Assembly: GCA_016928525.1 (NCBI GenBank)
Contig: JAFGKO010000156.1
Location: forward strand, 1-17,533
From: Anaerolineales bacterium
Lineage (GTDB): Bacteria; Chloroflexota; Anaerolineae; Anaerolineales; Villigracilaceae
Reading direction: 5' to 3'
Length of the DNA: 17,533 nt
The notes beneath the pieces were generated by a model. That model did no database searches and was not told where the DNA came from. It worked only from the letters and a program-made list of their open reading frames with translations. Positions 7,487 through 13,816 of this stretch are shown in pieces. Each line of letters starts with the position of its first letter. The first letter of the stretch is position 1. The position numbers and the translations under genes were made by a program.

Positions 7487-7814
7487 GTTGATAACACAAC
7501 TTATCTCCATGACCCGGGTCCAGGCGAATTACAAAATCTGGGGTAGTGTTTTATTTAAGTTGCCATAACCTCAAATCATCTGGTTTACCTCCACGAATCG
7601 GCCAATATTTACTGGCTTTAGCATCCAAAAAACGTACCAGAACATAATTTTCTGCATCTCGCTTAGATACCTTTCAATTTCGTAAGGATTCTAGGCTTTT
7701 TCTAATGATTTTCCACGGATTCGTTCAGAATCACAGCTTTTTGTTTATAGCTTCGTTCATAGGTGGCTCGCTAAGATTAGGCCATAACATCAAACAAATT
7801 TTTGGAGGCTCACA

Positions 7815-7973
7815 ATGATTAAGAACAAAGTTTACCAAGTATCCGCTTTCCTTTCCACCACCGACACCATGCAAGTAGTTCGCGCAGCCGTTGTATTGGG
7901 CATCTTCGTTTTCACCCTGATCAATCCTGAATTGGTCATCGCCGGCCCCGCCACCAGCGGCGTAGGCAGCTGA
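7815..7973 (+). CDS. 52-residue peptide with one hydrophobic segment and Gly-rich tail
   Basis: ATG at 7815 is preceded by GGAGG (7804-7808) with 6-nt spacing, the strongest ribosome site in this region, and the frame ends at TGA 7971-7973. The peptide has a basic N-terminus (K3, K5), a mainly polar stretch to Arg23, a hydrophobic segment at 24-36 (AAVVLGIFVFTLI), then NPELVIA and a small-residue tail GPATSGVGS. The VIA at 41-43 before Gly44 resembles a signal-peptidase AXA-type site, which would release a nine-residue tail; alternatively it is a single-span membrane peptide. It lies between the STAND/TPR regulator and an Os1348-like small protein on the same strand. I recognise no family. 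Possible roles are signalling peptide precursor, RiPP-like precursor or small membrane protein. That it is translated is likely; function is unknown. Confidence 0.6.
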   Translation: MIKNKVYQVSAFLSTTDTMQVVRAAVVLGIFVFTLINPELVIAGPATSGVGS

Positions 7974-8001
7974 GCTAGAGACGCAACGAAATCTTGTAGC
8001 C

Positions 8002-8037
8002 GGTCTAGCATATAGTCCGCTTCAGCATAACTAGACC
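8002..8037 (+). repeat. inverted repeat GGTCTAG...CTAGACC
   Basis: GGTCTAG (8002-8008) and CTAGACC (8031-8037) are perfect 7-bp complements separated by 22 nt, located between the 52-codon gene and the Os1348-like gene. There is no T-run after it, so it is not a terminator. It may be an mRNA hairpin or part of an operator, and overlaps the start of the ACCA repeats. Confidence 0.4.
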
Positions 8038-8067
8038 AAGTTCACCAAAGTCGACCAAAAAGAACCA
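8035..8067 (+). promoter_or_regulatory. four ACCA motifs at helical spacing
   Basis: ACCA occurs at 8035, 8044, 8054 and 8064 (three of them ACCAA), that is at 9-10 bp intervals, on one face of the DNA helix. It ends 69 bp before the ATG of the Os1348-like gene. Phased direct repeats are a typical activator site, and the adjacent SARP/BTAD regulator is a natural candidate. No good -10 box could be placed downstream. Confidence 0.35.
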
Positions 8068-8136
8068 CGAACGGTTTACGGTCACATAGCAATACATTGA
8101 AACACACGATCGGCTATCTTTAGCCCGGAGGTAAGT

Positions 8137-8355
8137 ATGTCCACTCTGCAATTGAATGCAATCGCCACTCGTGCACTTCTCGACGATGAATTTCAAGCCG
8201 CGATCCTCAACGGACATCGCAGACAACGACTAAGTGAGTTCAGTCTTTCCAAGGACGAAATTGAAGCCGTAATGTCGATCCAGGCGAATGATGTCGACCA
8301 GTTCATTCGTAACCTGGGCAAACTGATGCGCAACGTATATGTCTCAGCATCATAA
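8137..8355 (+). CDS. Os1348-like small protein (RiPP-leader-like family)
   Basis: A 72-residue protein with a strong ribosome site (GGAGGT, 8127-8132). The body follows a pattern I associate with the Os1348/Franean1_4349 families of the NHLP clan: helix ALLDDEFQAAIL (13-24), then LSEFSLSKDEIEAVMSIQA (32-50) and a final helix VDQFIRNLGKLMRN (53-66), ending in VYVSAS. Such proteins resemble leader regions of ribosomally made modified peptides and are common in Chloroflexota, but many have no nearby modification enzyme and an unknown role. None is visible in this window, and the region after the leader-like part holds no Cys and only a few Ser, so a modified core is doubtful. The neighbours are a 52-residue peptide upstream and a GAF-HD-GYP gene 173 nt downstream. 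The family call rests on pattern memory, not on a search. Confidence 0.55.
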   Translation: MSTLQLNAIATRALLDDEFQAAILNGHRRQRLSEFSLSKDEIEAVMSIQANDVDQFIRNLGKLMRNVYVSAS

Positions 8356-8528
8356 GTTTATATTTCTCGTAAAATCTTTATTCGGAAATCGACTATAGAC
8401 AACTTTTTTAGCACACCGATCAACAATTGAATATTTCAGCTCAAAAGGAATCGCTTGGTAGAGCATTGGTGCCGGGGGGTTCTTATTGAGTTTGAGAGAC
8501 GCTAAACATTCCTGCATAGGAGACTGAA

Positions 8529-9563
8529 GTGCAATCCAGCCACCACAATGAAATCGGCCAAGACACCTATGTGCCACTTGATCTAATGCTGGCAAAAGTT
8601 CAGACCACCCTGAACATCGACGCAACTGCGCTCTCGCTTAGAACCGACACAAATAAATATTTCTACCTTGAAAGAAACGGCCATCATGGCAGCAAATGGA
8701 TCCCAGACCCGGATGCAAGACTTTTTTTCGAACGCTTAGCGCCTGTAATCAAGAAAAGGCAGATCATCGATAAGCTCCATTTGTTCGAAAATGTTCCGGC
8801 AGGGGCAAGTTTGCAACATACCGAAAAATATCCGGCTTATTACGCGGTTCCCGTAGACCTCAGTGATGATGCAATGGGTATCCTTGAAGTCTTCAACCAC
8901 GAACCTTTTCCAATAAGTTTGGATTGGATGACCAAACTCACTTCCCTGGCAGACGAGTTTGTTGCCGTCATTTCCAGGGGCCCGAGCACATCTACGCGTC
9001 AGGATACCCATCCAGACAGACTTCAGCATATCGTAGATGAACTGCTCCAAATATTGAGTTTACGTGATATCGAGACCGAATTGCACTCGCAACGGTCAGC
9101 AGAAATGACATTGAAGCTGGTTACTGAAATGGGTGTTTCGGGGCCAGCACTTGACCAATACAAACGCGGAGCTTTATTGCACGATATCGGCAAAATCGCC
9201 ATCCCAGATGACATTCTGCTGAAACCAGCTCCACTGACCGAAGCCGAATGGATCATCATGCGCAAACATCCTGTGTTTGCCTATGAGTTCCTATCGAACC
9301 TTCCTTTTGTTGACCAAGCCCTGGATATTCCCCACTACCATCATGAAAAGTGGGATGGCAGCGGCTACCCGAATGGCTTGAGAGGAAAAGAGATTCCCTT
9401 CTCGGCGCTTGCATTTGCCATTATCGATGTGTGGGATTCCTTATGCTCGGAAAAACCCTTTCGGCCGGCCTGGAGCAAGTCTAAAGCCAGGGAGTATATC
9501 GTCTCGCAATCAGAAAAACATTTCGATCCTGAAGTTGTAAAAGCATTCTTGGCAATCATTTAG
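8529..9563 (+). CDS. GAF-HD-GYP protein (putative cyclic-di-GMP phosphodiesterase), divergent copy
   Basis: A 344-residue protein starting at GTG 8529, with AGGAG (8518-8522) 6 nt before it. Residues ~16-150 form a divergent GAF-like sensor domain; ~180-344 are an HD-GYP domain. Metal and signature residues are present: His186 (ELHSQR), H218-D219 in LLHDIGK, His247 (KHP), H271-H272 in HYHHEKWDGSGYP, GYP at 279-281 and Asp300. Deviations are HPVFAY where G is usual, and ALAFAIID in place of ARIFAVVD. HD-GYP enzymes hydrolyse cyclic-di-GMP or related dinucleotides. It is a tandem paralogue of the next gene (shared HDIGKxAIPDxIL, LDIPxYHHE, GLxGKEIP) but lacks that protein's N-terminal extension and uses more A/T-rich codons. 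Activity is likely but not certain. Confidence 0.85.
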   Translation: MQSSHHNEIGQDTYVPLDLMLAKVQTTLNIDATALSLRTDTNKYFYLERNGHHGSKWIPDPDARLFFERLAPVIKKRQIIDKLHLFENVPAGASLQHTEKYPAYYAVPVDLSDDAMGILEVFNHEPFPISLDWMTKLTSLADEFVAVISRGPSTSTRQDTHPDRLQHIVDELLQILSLRDIETELHSQRSAEMTLKLVTEMGVSGPALDQYKRGALLHDIGKIAIPDDILLKPAPLTEAEWIIMRKHPVFAYEFLSNLPFVDQALDIPHYHHEKWDGSGYPNGLRGKEIPFSALAFAIIDVWDSLCSEKPFRPAWSKSKAREYIVSQSEKHFDPEVVKAFLAII

Positions 9564-9610
9564 CACAAATTAATCGTAGATCAACTTACTAGAATCAGGA
9601 TAAGGCGATC

Positions 9611-10915
9611 ATGGAATCTCGGTTTGATTACATCCGAGCAAAAAAATCTAACAATACCAGGAAGCTGCCTAATAACGGCAAGAATGGGCAGAATGGTAAT
9701 GGCCACCTCCCCCAGCAAAATATTCTGATCACTGATGCCGGGGATACATTGCCATCATTTAAAATTATCGACCGTAACAGCCGCCCGGAAGATTTTGAAT
9801 TCATTCAAAAGCAGTATATAAAACGGCTTGAAGCACTCAAAGAAATCGTCCGCACGATCAATTCCGGGCTGGAACCCCGTCTGACGCTCAATGCACTGTT
9901 GGAACAAATCGTCAGCCATATCAATATTGACGCGGCTGATATTCTCCTAAACACACATTATCAGATGCTGGAATTTGCGATTGGCTATGGTTTCCGGTCC
10001 CGCCGCATCGAACAGATCCAGGTCCCCTTCGGTGAAGGGCTGCCCGGGCAGGCTGCCAACGAAAAGCGCATCAAGGGCTTTGCCAATCTCGACAAGAGCG
10101 AATACGATCTCCCACATCGGGATTTATTGAATGGGGAAATCTTTTCCGCTTATTATGCCTTTCCATTGATCGCTCAAAACCAAACCATCGGTGTTTTGGA
10201 AATTTACAATCGCTCTCCCCTGGAACCCACCAAAGAGTGGTTCGATTATCTCGAAATGCTGACCGGCCAGACTGCGATTGCAATCTACAACGCTGAACTG
10301 CTGAATAGCTTGCAGCGCGCTTATATGGAACTGGAAGTGGCCTATGGTGCCACGCTAGAAGGCTGGGTGCGCGCCCTGGACATGCGCGATGGTGAAACTG
10401 AAGAACACACCCAACGCGTCACTGAACTGACGCTGCGCCTGGCGGCTGCGTTGGGCGTTGGCGAAGATGACCTCGTTCATATCACCCGCGGCGCGCTGCT
10501 GCACGACATCGGCAAGATGGCGATCCCCGATTCGATTCTGCACAAACCCGAAGCGCTGAACGAAGAAGAATGGCAGATCATGCGCAAGCATCCCGTTTAT
10601 GCCTACGATCTGCTTTCACCGATTTCCTACCTGCAACCCGCCCTGGATATCCCCTACTACCACCACGAATATTGGGATGGCAACGGCTATCCGCGCGGCC
10701 TGAAAGGCAAAGAAATCCCGTTGGCAGCCCGCATCTTTGCAGTCGTCGACGTATATGACGCCCTGCGTTCCAAACGCCCCTACCGCGAACCCTGGGATGA
10801 AGGCAAGGTGCTGCGCTACATCCACTCGCTGTCCGGCAAGCAGTTCGACCCCGAAATTGTCGAAGCTTTTCTGAATCTGGTGATGGCTGATAAAGAATTT
10901 GTCCCCAAAGCTTGA
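9611..10915 (+). CDS. GAF-HD-GYP protein (putative cyclic-di-GMP phosphodiesterase)
   Basis: A 434-residue protein, 47 nt after the paralogue and probably in the same operon; AGGATAAGG precedes ATG 9611. A low-complexity Asn/Gly/Lys-rich N-terminus (~11-35) leads to a GAF domain (~85-230) with PFGEGLPGQAA and GVLEIYN. A linker helix then joins a complete HD-GYP domain (~245-430): His265 (EEHTQR), H298-D299 in LLHDIGKMAIPD, His327, H351-H352 in YYHHEYWDGNGYP, GYP at 359-361, ARIFAVVDVYDAL with Asp380, and RPYREPW. All expected metal ligands are present. Its GAF ligand is unknown. Its stop codon overlaps the -35 box of the next transcription unit. There are no membrane segments, so it is cytoplasmic. 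Confidence 0.92.
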   Translation: MESRFDYIRAKKSNNTRKLPNNGKNGQNGNGHLPQQNILITDAGDTLPSFKIIDRNSRPEDFEFIQKQYIKRLEALKEIVRTINSGLEPRLTLNALLEQIVSHINIDAADILLNTHYQMLEFAIGYGFRSRRIEQIQVPFGEGLPGQAANEKRIKGFANLDKSEYDLPHRDLLNGEIFSAYYAFPLIAQNQTIGVLEIYNRSPLEPTKEWFDYLEMLTGQTAIAIYNAELLNSLQRAYMELEVAYGATLEGWVRALDMRDGETEEHTQRVTELTLRLAAALGVGEDDLVHITRGALLHDIGKMAIPDSILHKPEALNEEEWQIMRKHPVYAYDLLSPISYLQPALDIPYYHHEYWDGNGYPRGLKGKEIPLAARIFAVVDVYDALRSKRPYREPWDEGKVLRYIHSLSGKQFDPEIVEAFLNLVMADKEFVPKA

Positions 10916-10940
10916 CAAAGATTAAAGAAGTCCGTACACT
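10912..10940 (+). promoter_or_regulatory. promoter of the Met-rich leader/metG unit
   Basis: TTGACA (10912-10917) and TACACT (10935-10940) have a 17-nt spacer. The -35 box overlaps the TGA stop of the upstream HD-GYP gene. The predicted start is near 10947, only about 4 nt before the ATG at 10951, so the leader frame would be leaderless or nearly so. Confidence 0.75.
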
Positions 10941-10950
10941 ATAAGGCAAG

Positions 10951-11061
10951 ATGAAGGCACTTACATACATTTTCTTGATGGTCGTTTTATGCTTCTCCAT
11001 GATGATGTGCATGATGGAGATGAATAACCGCGGGTGGGCAACCGTCAAGAGACGCATGTAA
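10951..11061 (+). CDS. Met-rich 36-codon reading frame, putative leader peptide of metG
   Basis: ATG 10951 to TAA 11059-11061. Nine of 36 residues are Met, six of them in codons 17-24 (MMMCMMEM). It lies between a promoter (10912-10940) and an intrinsic terminator (11085-11112), with metG as the next gene. This order, with codons for the amino acid charged by the downstream enzyme, is that of a peptide-leader attenuator as in trp or his operons. A 7-nt segment in codons 28-30 can pair with the terminator's left arm. AAGG at 10943-10946 is a possible ribosome site if transcription starts slightly earlier. Alternatives: a small membrane peptide (residues 4-22 are hydrophobic), or a small RNA of about 165 nt with a chance frame. 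Translation is not proven. Confidence 0.5.
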   Translation: MKALTYIFLMVVLCFSMMMCMMEMNNRGWATVKRRM

Positions 11062-11095
11062 TTGCTTCGCTACTTTTGGAAACCAGGCTGCCCAC
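11034..11095 (+). promoter_or_regulatory. putative antiterminator pairing in the metG leader
   Basis: GTGGGCA (11034-11040) is perfectly complementary to TGCCCAC (11089-11095), which covers most of the terminator's left arm (11085-11093). If they pair, the terminator cannot form. A separate upstream hairpin TCTCCAT (10994-11000)/ATGGAGA (11014-11020) encloses the Met codons. A ribosome held at codons 17-19 would leave 11034-11040 free; one moving on towards the stop codon would mask or disturb it. A seven-pair helix is short, so this needs structural support. Confidence 0.4.
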
Positions 11096-11112
11096 AAGCG
11101 GGCAGCCTTTTT
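11085..11112 (+). terminator. intrinsic terminator upstream of metG
   Basis: AGGCTGCCC (11085-11093) pairs with GGGCAGCCT (11100-11108) over a 6-nt loop and is followed by TTTTT then GTTT. It is a strong terminator 24 nt after the leader frame stop and about 100 nt before metG. It may simply end the small unit or act as an attenuator. Confidence 0.93.
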
Positions 11113-11153
11113 GTTTGTGTACGATAATCATTTCCAGCGGCCGCCCAAAGATT

Positions 11154-11162
11154 TGATACAAT
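11154..11162 (+). promoter_or_regulatory. possible second, extended -10 promoter for metG
   Basis: TGA-TACAAT (11154-11162) is an extended -10 without a clear -35 (TTTCCA at 11131-11136 gives a 20-nt spacer). It would start transcription near 11169, downstream of the terminator and 43 nt before the metG ATG. If active, metG has an unattenuated supply as well. Confidence 0.45.
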
Positions 11163-11211
11163 GGTGTCCGCTATCGTTGATCTTTGATTGAATGAAATCT
11201 GGAGGATTTAT

Positions 11212-12993
11212 ATGGTCGAGAATATTCTTGTCTGCGTTGCCTGGCCCTACGCCAGCGCCAGCATCCACGTAGGCAACATCACCGGGTCACACCTACCGGC
11301 GGACATCTTTGCGCGCTACAATCGCCTGAAAGGCAATCACGTCCGCATGGTTTCCGGTTCCGACTCGCACGGCACGCCGGTGACCGTAAAGGCTGAAGCC
11401 GAAGACTCCACCCCGCTGGAGATTTACCAGTGCTATCACAACGAATTCCTCGATCTTTTCCAAAAGCTGGGCATTAACTACGACCTGTACACCAGCACGC
11501 ATACCCAGAACCATTTCAAGGTTTCGCAGTCGATCTTCCTGGCGCTGAAAGAAAACGGTTACTTATATGAAGAAACCCAGGAGCAATGGTATTCGGAATC
11601 CGAGGATCGCTTTCTGCCCGACCGCTACGTGGAAGGCACCTGCTACATCTGCGGCTACGAAAGGGCGCGCGGTGACCAATGCGAAAACTGCGGCACCTTG
11701 CTTGACGCCACTCAACTGATCGACCCGCGCACGAAGACGGACGGTTCTACACCCGTGCTGCGCGAGACCACGCACCTCTTCCTGGACCTGAGCAAATTGG
11801 AAAAACAGGTAATCGGTTTCCTGGAGGAGCGCGAAGACTACTGGCGCGCCAACGTTATCAACCAATCACTGGGTTGGATCAAGGCCAAGGGCCTGCAAGG
11901 CCGCCCGATCACCCGCGACCTGTCCTGGGGCATCCCCGTACCGGTCGAAGGGTGGGAAGACAAATGCCTGTACGTGTGGTTCGAGGCCGTGATCGGCTAC
12001 CTCTCCGCCACAGTGGAATGCACCCGCCTGGCCGGAGACGCGAACGGCTGGCACGATTTCTGGTACAACCCCGATGCCAAAGCCTCCTACTTCATCGGCA
12101 AGGACAACATCCCCTTTCACGCCATCATGTGGCCTGCCCAGCTTGAAGGTGCAGGCAAAGAATTCGCGCGCATCTTTGAAGAGGAAGAGGACAAAACCCT
12201 GACTTTACCTTACAATGTGCCCGCCAACGAGTTCATGAACATGGAAGACCGCAAGATCTCCGGCAGCGCCAACTGGGCGGTGTGGGGGTTGGATTTCCTC
12301 TCACGCTACGACCCTGACCCGCTGCGTTTCTATCTAACCATCAACATGCCTGAGAACCGCGACAGCAATTGGGATTGGGACGATTTCGTGCGCCGCAACA
12401 ACGACGACCTGGTCGCTACCTGGGGCAACCTGGCGAACCGTGTGCTTTCCTTCAGCTACAAGAACTGGGAAGGCGTGATCCCCACCCCCGGCGAACTGCG
12501 CCCCCTCGATAAAGAGATCCTGGAAACGGTTGAAAAGGGCTTCGAAACCGTCGGCGGGTTGATCGAAGAAGTAAAGCTGCGCGCTGCCCTACTCGAAGCA
12601 ATGCGCCTGGCAAGCGAAGTTAACAAATACCTGGATACGACCGCGCCCTGGTCGGAGATCAAAACCGACCGCGAAGCGGCCGCCACCACAGTCTATACCG
12701 CCCTGAAAGCCATCGACAGCTTGAAGGTGCTCTTCAGTCCCTTCTTGCCACACACCAGCGAGCAACTGCACGCCTATTTTGGCTACGCGCAGCCGCTCTC
12801 TGGTGAGCAGGTAACCGAAACCGTCAGCGACAACCTCGGTGAGCACACCGTGCTGCGCTATAACCAGGACGGGGCCATCGGAGAATGGAAACCCAGCCAA
12901 CTGGAACCCGGCCACACCTTCCTGCAGCCCAAGCCGCTCTACCGCAAGCTCGACCCGGACACGGCCGACCAGGAACGCAACCGCTTAGCATAA
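11212..12993 (+). CDS. metG: methionyl-tRNA synthetase
   Basis: A 593-residue class I synthetase that charges tRNA(Met) with methionine for elongation and initiation. The start at ATG 11212 is chosen over an in-frame TTG at 11188 because GGAGG (11201-11205) lies 6 nt before it. The HIGH-equivalent motif is HVGN (19-22). A zinc knuckle has C144-x2-C147 and C157-x2-C160. The catalytic core has WFEAVIGYLSA and FIGKDNIPFHAIMWPA. The KMSKS loop reads KISGS (348-352), keeping the first Lys and both Ser but not the second Lys; KxSxS variants occur in other bacterial MetRS. The anticodon-binding helical domain follows (~410-560). The C-terminal EMAP-like dimerisation domain of E. coli MetG is absent. 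Upstream lies a Met-rich leader and terminator. Confidence 0.96.
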   Translation: MVENILVCVAWPYASASIHVGNITGSHLPADIFARYNRLKGNHVRMVSGSDSHGTPVTVKAEAEDSTPLEIYQCYHNEFLDLFQKLGINYDLYTSTHTQNHFKVSQSIFLALKENGYLYEETQEQWYSESEDRFLPDRYVEGTCYICGYERARGDQCENCGTLLDATQLIDPRTKTDGSTPVLRETTHLFLDLSKLEKQVIGFLEEREDYWRANVINQSLGWIKAKGLQGRPITRDLSWGIPVPVEGWEDKCLYVWFEAVIGYLSATVECTRLAGDANGWHDFWYNPDAKASYFIGKDNIPFHAIMWPAQLEGAGKEFARIFEEEEDKTLTLPYNVPANEFMNMEDRKISGSANWAVWGLDFLSRYDPDPLRFYLTINMPENRDSNWDWDDFVRRNNDDLVATWGNLANRVLSFSYKNWEGVIPTPGELRPLDKEILETVEKGFETVGGLIEEVKLRAALLEAMRLASEVNKYLDTTAPWSEIKTDREAAATTVYTALKAIDSLKVLFSPFLPHTSEQLHAYFGYAQPLSGEQVTETVSDNLGEHTVLRYNQDGAIGEWKPSQLEPGHTFLQPKPLYRKLDPDTADQERNRLA

Positions 12994-13007
12994 CCCATAA
13001 ACCATTC

Positions 13008-13041
13008 AAACCCGAAGGGATAAGTTGCCCTTCGGGTTTTT
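13008..13041 (+). terminator. intrinsic terminator after metG
   Basis: AAACCCGAAGGG (13008-13019) and CCCTTCGGGTTT (13028-13039) form a 12-bp perfect stem with an 8-nt loop, followed by TTTTT. It ends only 20 bp before the GNAT start codon, so no promoter fits between them. Confidence 0.93.
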
Positions 13042-13061
13042 CATACCACTCAGGACACAGG

Positions 13062-13607
13062 ATGACAAACTACTGGCAAAACGAAAAAGTCCGCCTGCGG
13101 GCGCTGGAACCGGAAGACGCCGAACTGTTCTTCCGCTGGAATATGGACAGCGAACGCGCCCGGCGTCTGGATTTCATCTGGCCGCCGCAGTCGCTGGCTT
13201 CGGTCAGGAAATTGGTGGAGGAGCAAAGCCACAAGCAGTTGGAAGTAGATACCTTCCGCTGGATCATTGAAAACCCCGAAGGCGTCGCAGTCGGCTCGAT
13301 CGACACCCATCACTGCGACCCGCGCGCCGGTACCTTCAGCTATGGCGTGGATGTTTCCACCGAACACCAACGCCGGGGCTACGCTGCCGCGGCCGTCCCC
13401 ATCATTTTGAAATATTACTTTGAGGAATTACGCTACCAAAAAGTCACCGTGCCGGTGCACAGCTACAACCAGCCCTCGATCCGGCTGCACCAGAAACTTG
13501 GCTTCAAAGAGGAAGGCTGCCTGCGCCGCATGGGTTACACCAATGGGGAACATTTCGATGTGCTCTGGTTTGGGATGACAAAAGAGGAATTTGCGGAAAC
13601 CAATTGA
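13062..13607 (+). CDS. GNAT family N-acetyltransferase (RimJ/RimL-like)
   Basis: A 181-residue acetyltransferase of the Acetyltransf_3 type. The N-terminus NEKVRLRALEPEDAELFFRW is typical of RimJ/RimL/SpeG relatives. The acetyl-CoA binding loop is HQRRGYAAAAV, at about residues 106-116 (R/QxxGxA form), followed by the late motif NQPSIRLHQKLGFKEEG (~135-151). It transfers acetyl from acetyl-CoA to an amine; the substrate is unknown. The frame is open far upstream into metG, but ATG 13062 (AGGA 6 nt before it) fits the family N-terminus. The metG terminator lies just upstream, so expression depends on read-through or on a promoter inside metG. Confidence 0.9.
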   Translation: MTNYWQNEKVRLRALEPEDAELFFRWNMDSERARRLDFIWPPQSLASVRKLVEEQSHKQLEVDTFRWIIENPEGVAVGSIDTHHCDPRAGTFSYGVDVSTEHQRRGYAAAAVPIILKYYFEELRYQKVTVPVHSYNQPSIRLHQKLGFKEEGCLRRMGYTNGEHFDVLWFGMTKEEFAETN

Positions 13608-13621
13608 CCAGAATGACGCCC

Positions 13622-13741
13622 TCATAGACGAACCAGTTCATAAAAGACAGGCGCGCGGTTTTTAATCCTACCCACACAACACGCATCACTGATGCGGTCG
13701 ATTTCGAGTAAGAGTTCAAGTTGGCGCTGGGTATCACTCAT
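13622..13741 (-). CDS. hypothetical 39-residue peptide downstream of kbl
   Basis: On the minus strand, ATG (13741-13739) is preceded by GAGG 8 nt away and the frame runs 39 codons to TGA (13624-13622). The N-terminus MSDTQRQLELLLEIDRI looks like an amphipathic helix, followed by SDACCVGRIKNRAPVFYELVRL, with a Cys pair and basic residues. It lies 75 nt after the kbl stop on the same strand and converges on the GNAT gene. No family is recognised. The good ribosome site and protein-like composition argue for it; its shortness argues against. Confidence 0.4.
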   Translation of the reverse strand: MSDTQRQLELLLEIDRISDACCVGRIKNRAPVFYELVRL

Positions 13742-13771
13742 CTCCAACACCTCACAACCTAAAGATATGAA

Positions 13772-13795
13772 TGCGTGCTCTTTTTCGAACACGCA
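13772..13795. repeat. short inverted repeat between kbl and the 39-codon frame
   Basis: TGCGTG (13772-13777) and CACGCA (13790-13795) with a 12-nt centre that contains TTTTT on the plus strand. There is no T-run after the stem in either direction, so it is a poor terminator; it may mark the 3' end of kbl mRNA. Confidence 0.3.
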
Positions 13796-13816
13796 CTCAC
13801 CGCACCATCGAATTTC

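Larger units (their letters stand above)
7281..7814. other. 534-bp A/T-rich intergenic region before the small peptide gene
   Basis: No reading frame worth calling. It contains three copies of TTATTGGT and one spaced direct repeat ACAGATC (separate entries). I see no intrinsic terminator after the regulator and no convincing promoter for the 52-codon gene. The length and repeats suggest a regulatory region. Confidence 0.5.

Noticed and set aside
7974..8136. Cyclic-di-GMP riboswitch between the peptide and the Os1348-like gene
   Set aside because: GAGACGCAACGAAATC recalls a GEMM fragment, but the conserved core and tetraloop-receptor parts are not present.
10947..11212. T-box riboswitch upstream of metG
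   Set aside because: There is no TGGNACC-type antiterminator bulge and no stem I specifier pattern; the element looks like a coding leader instead.
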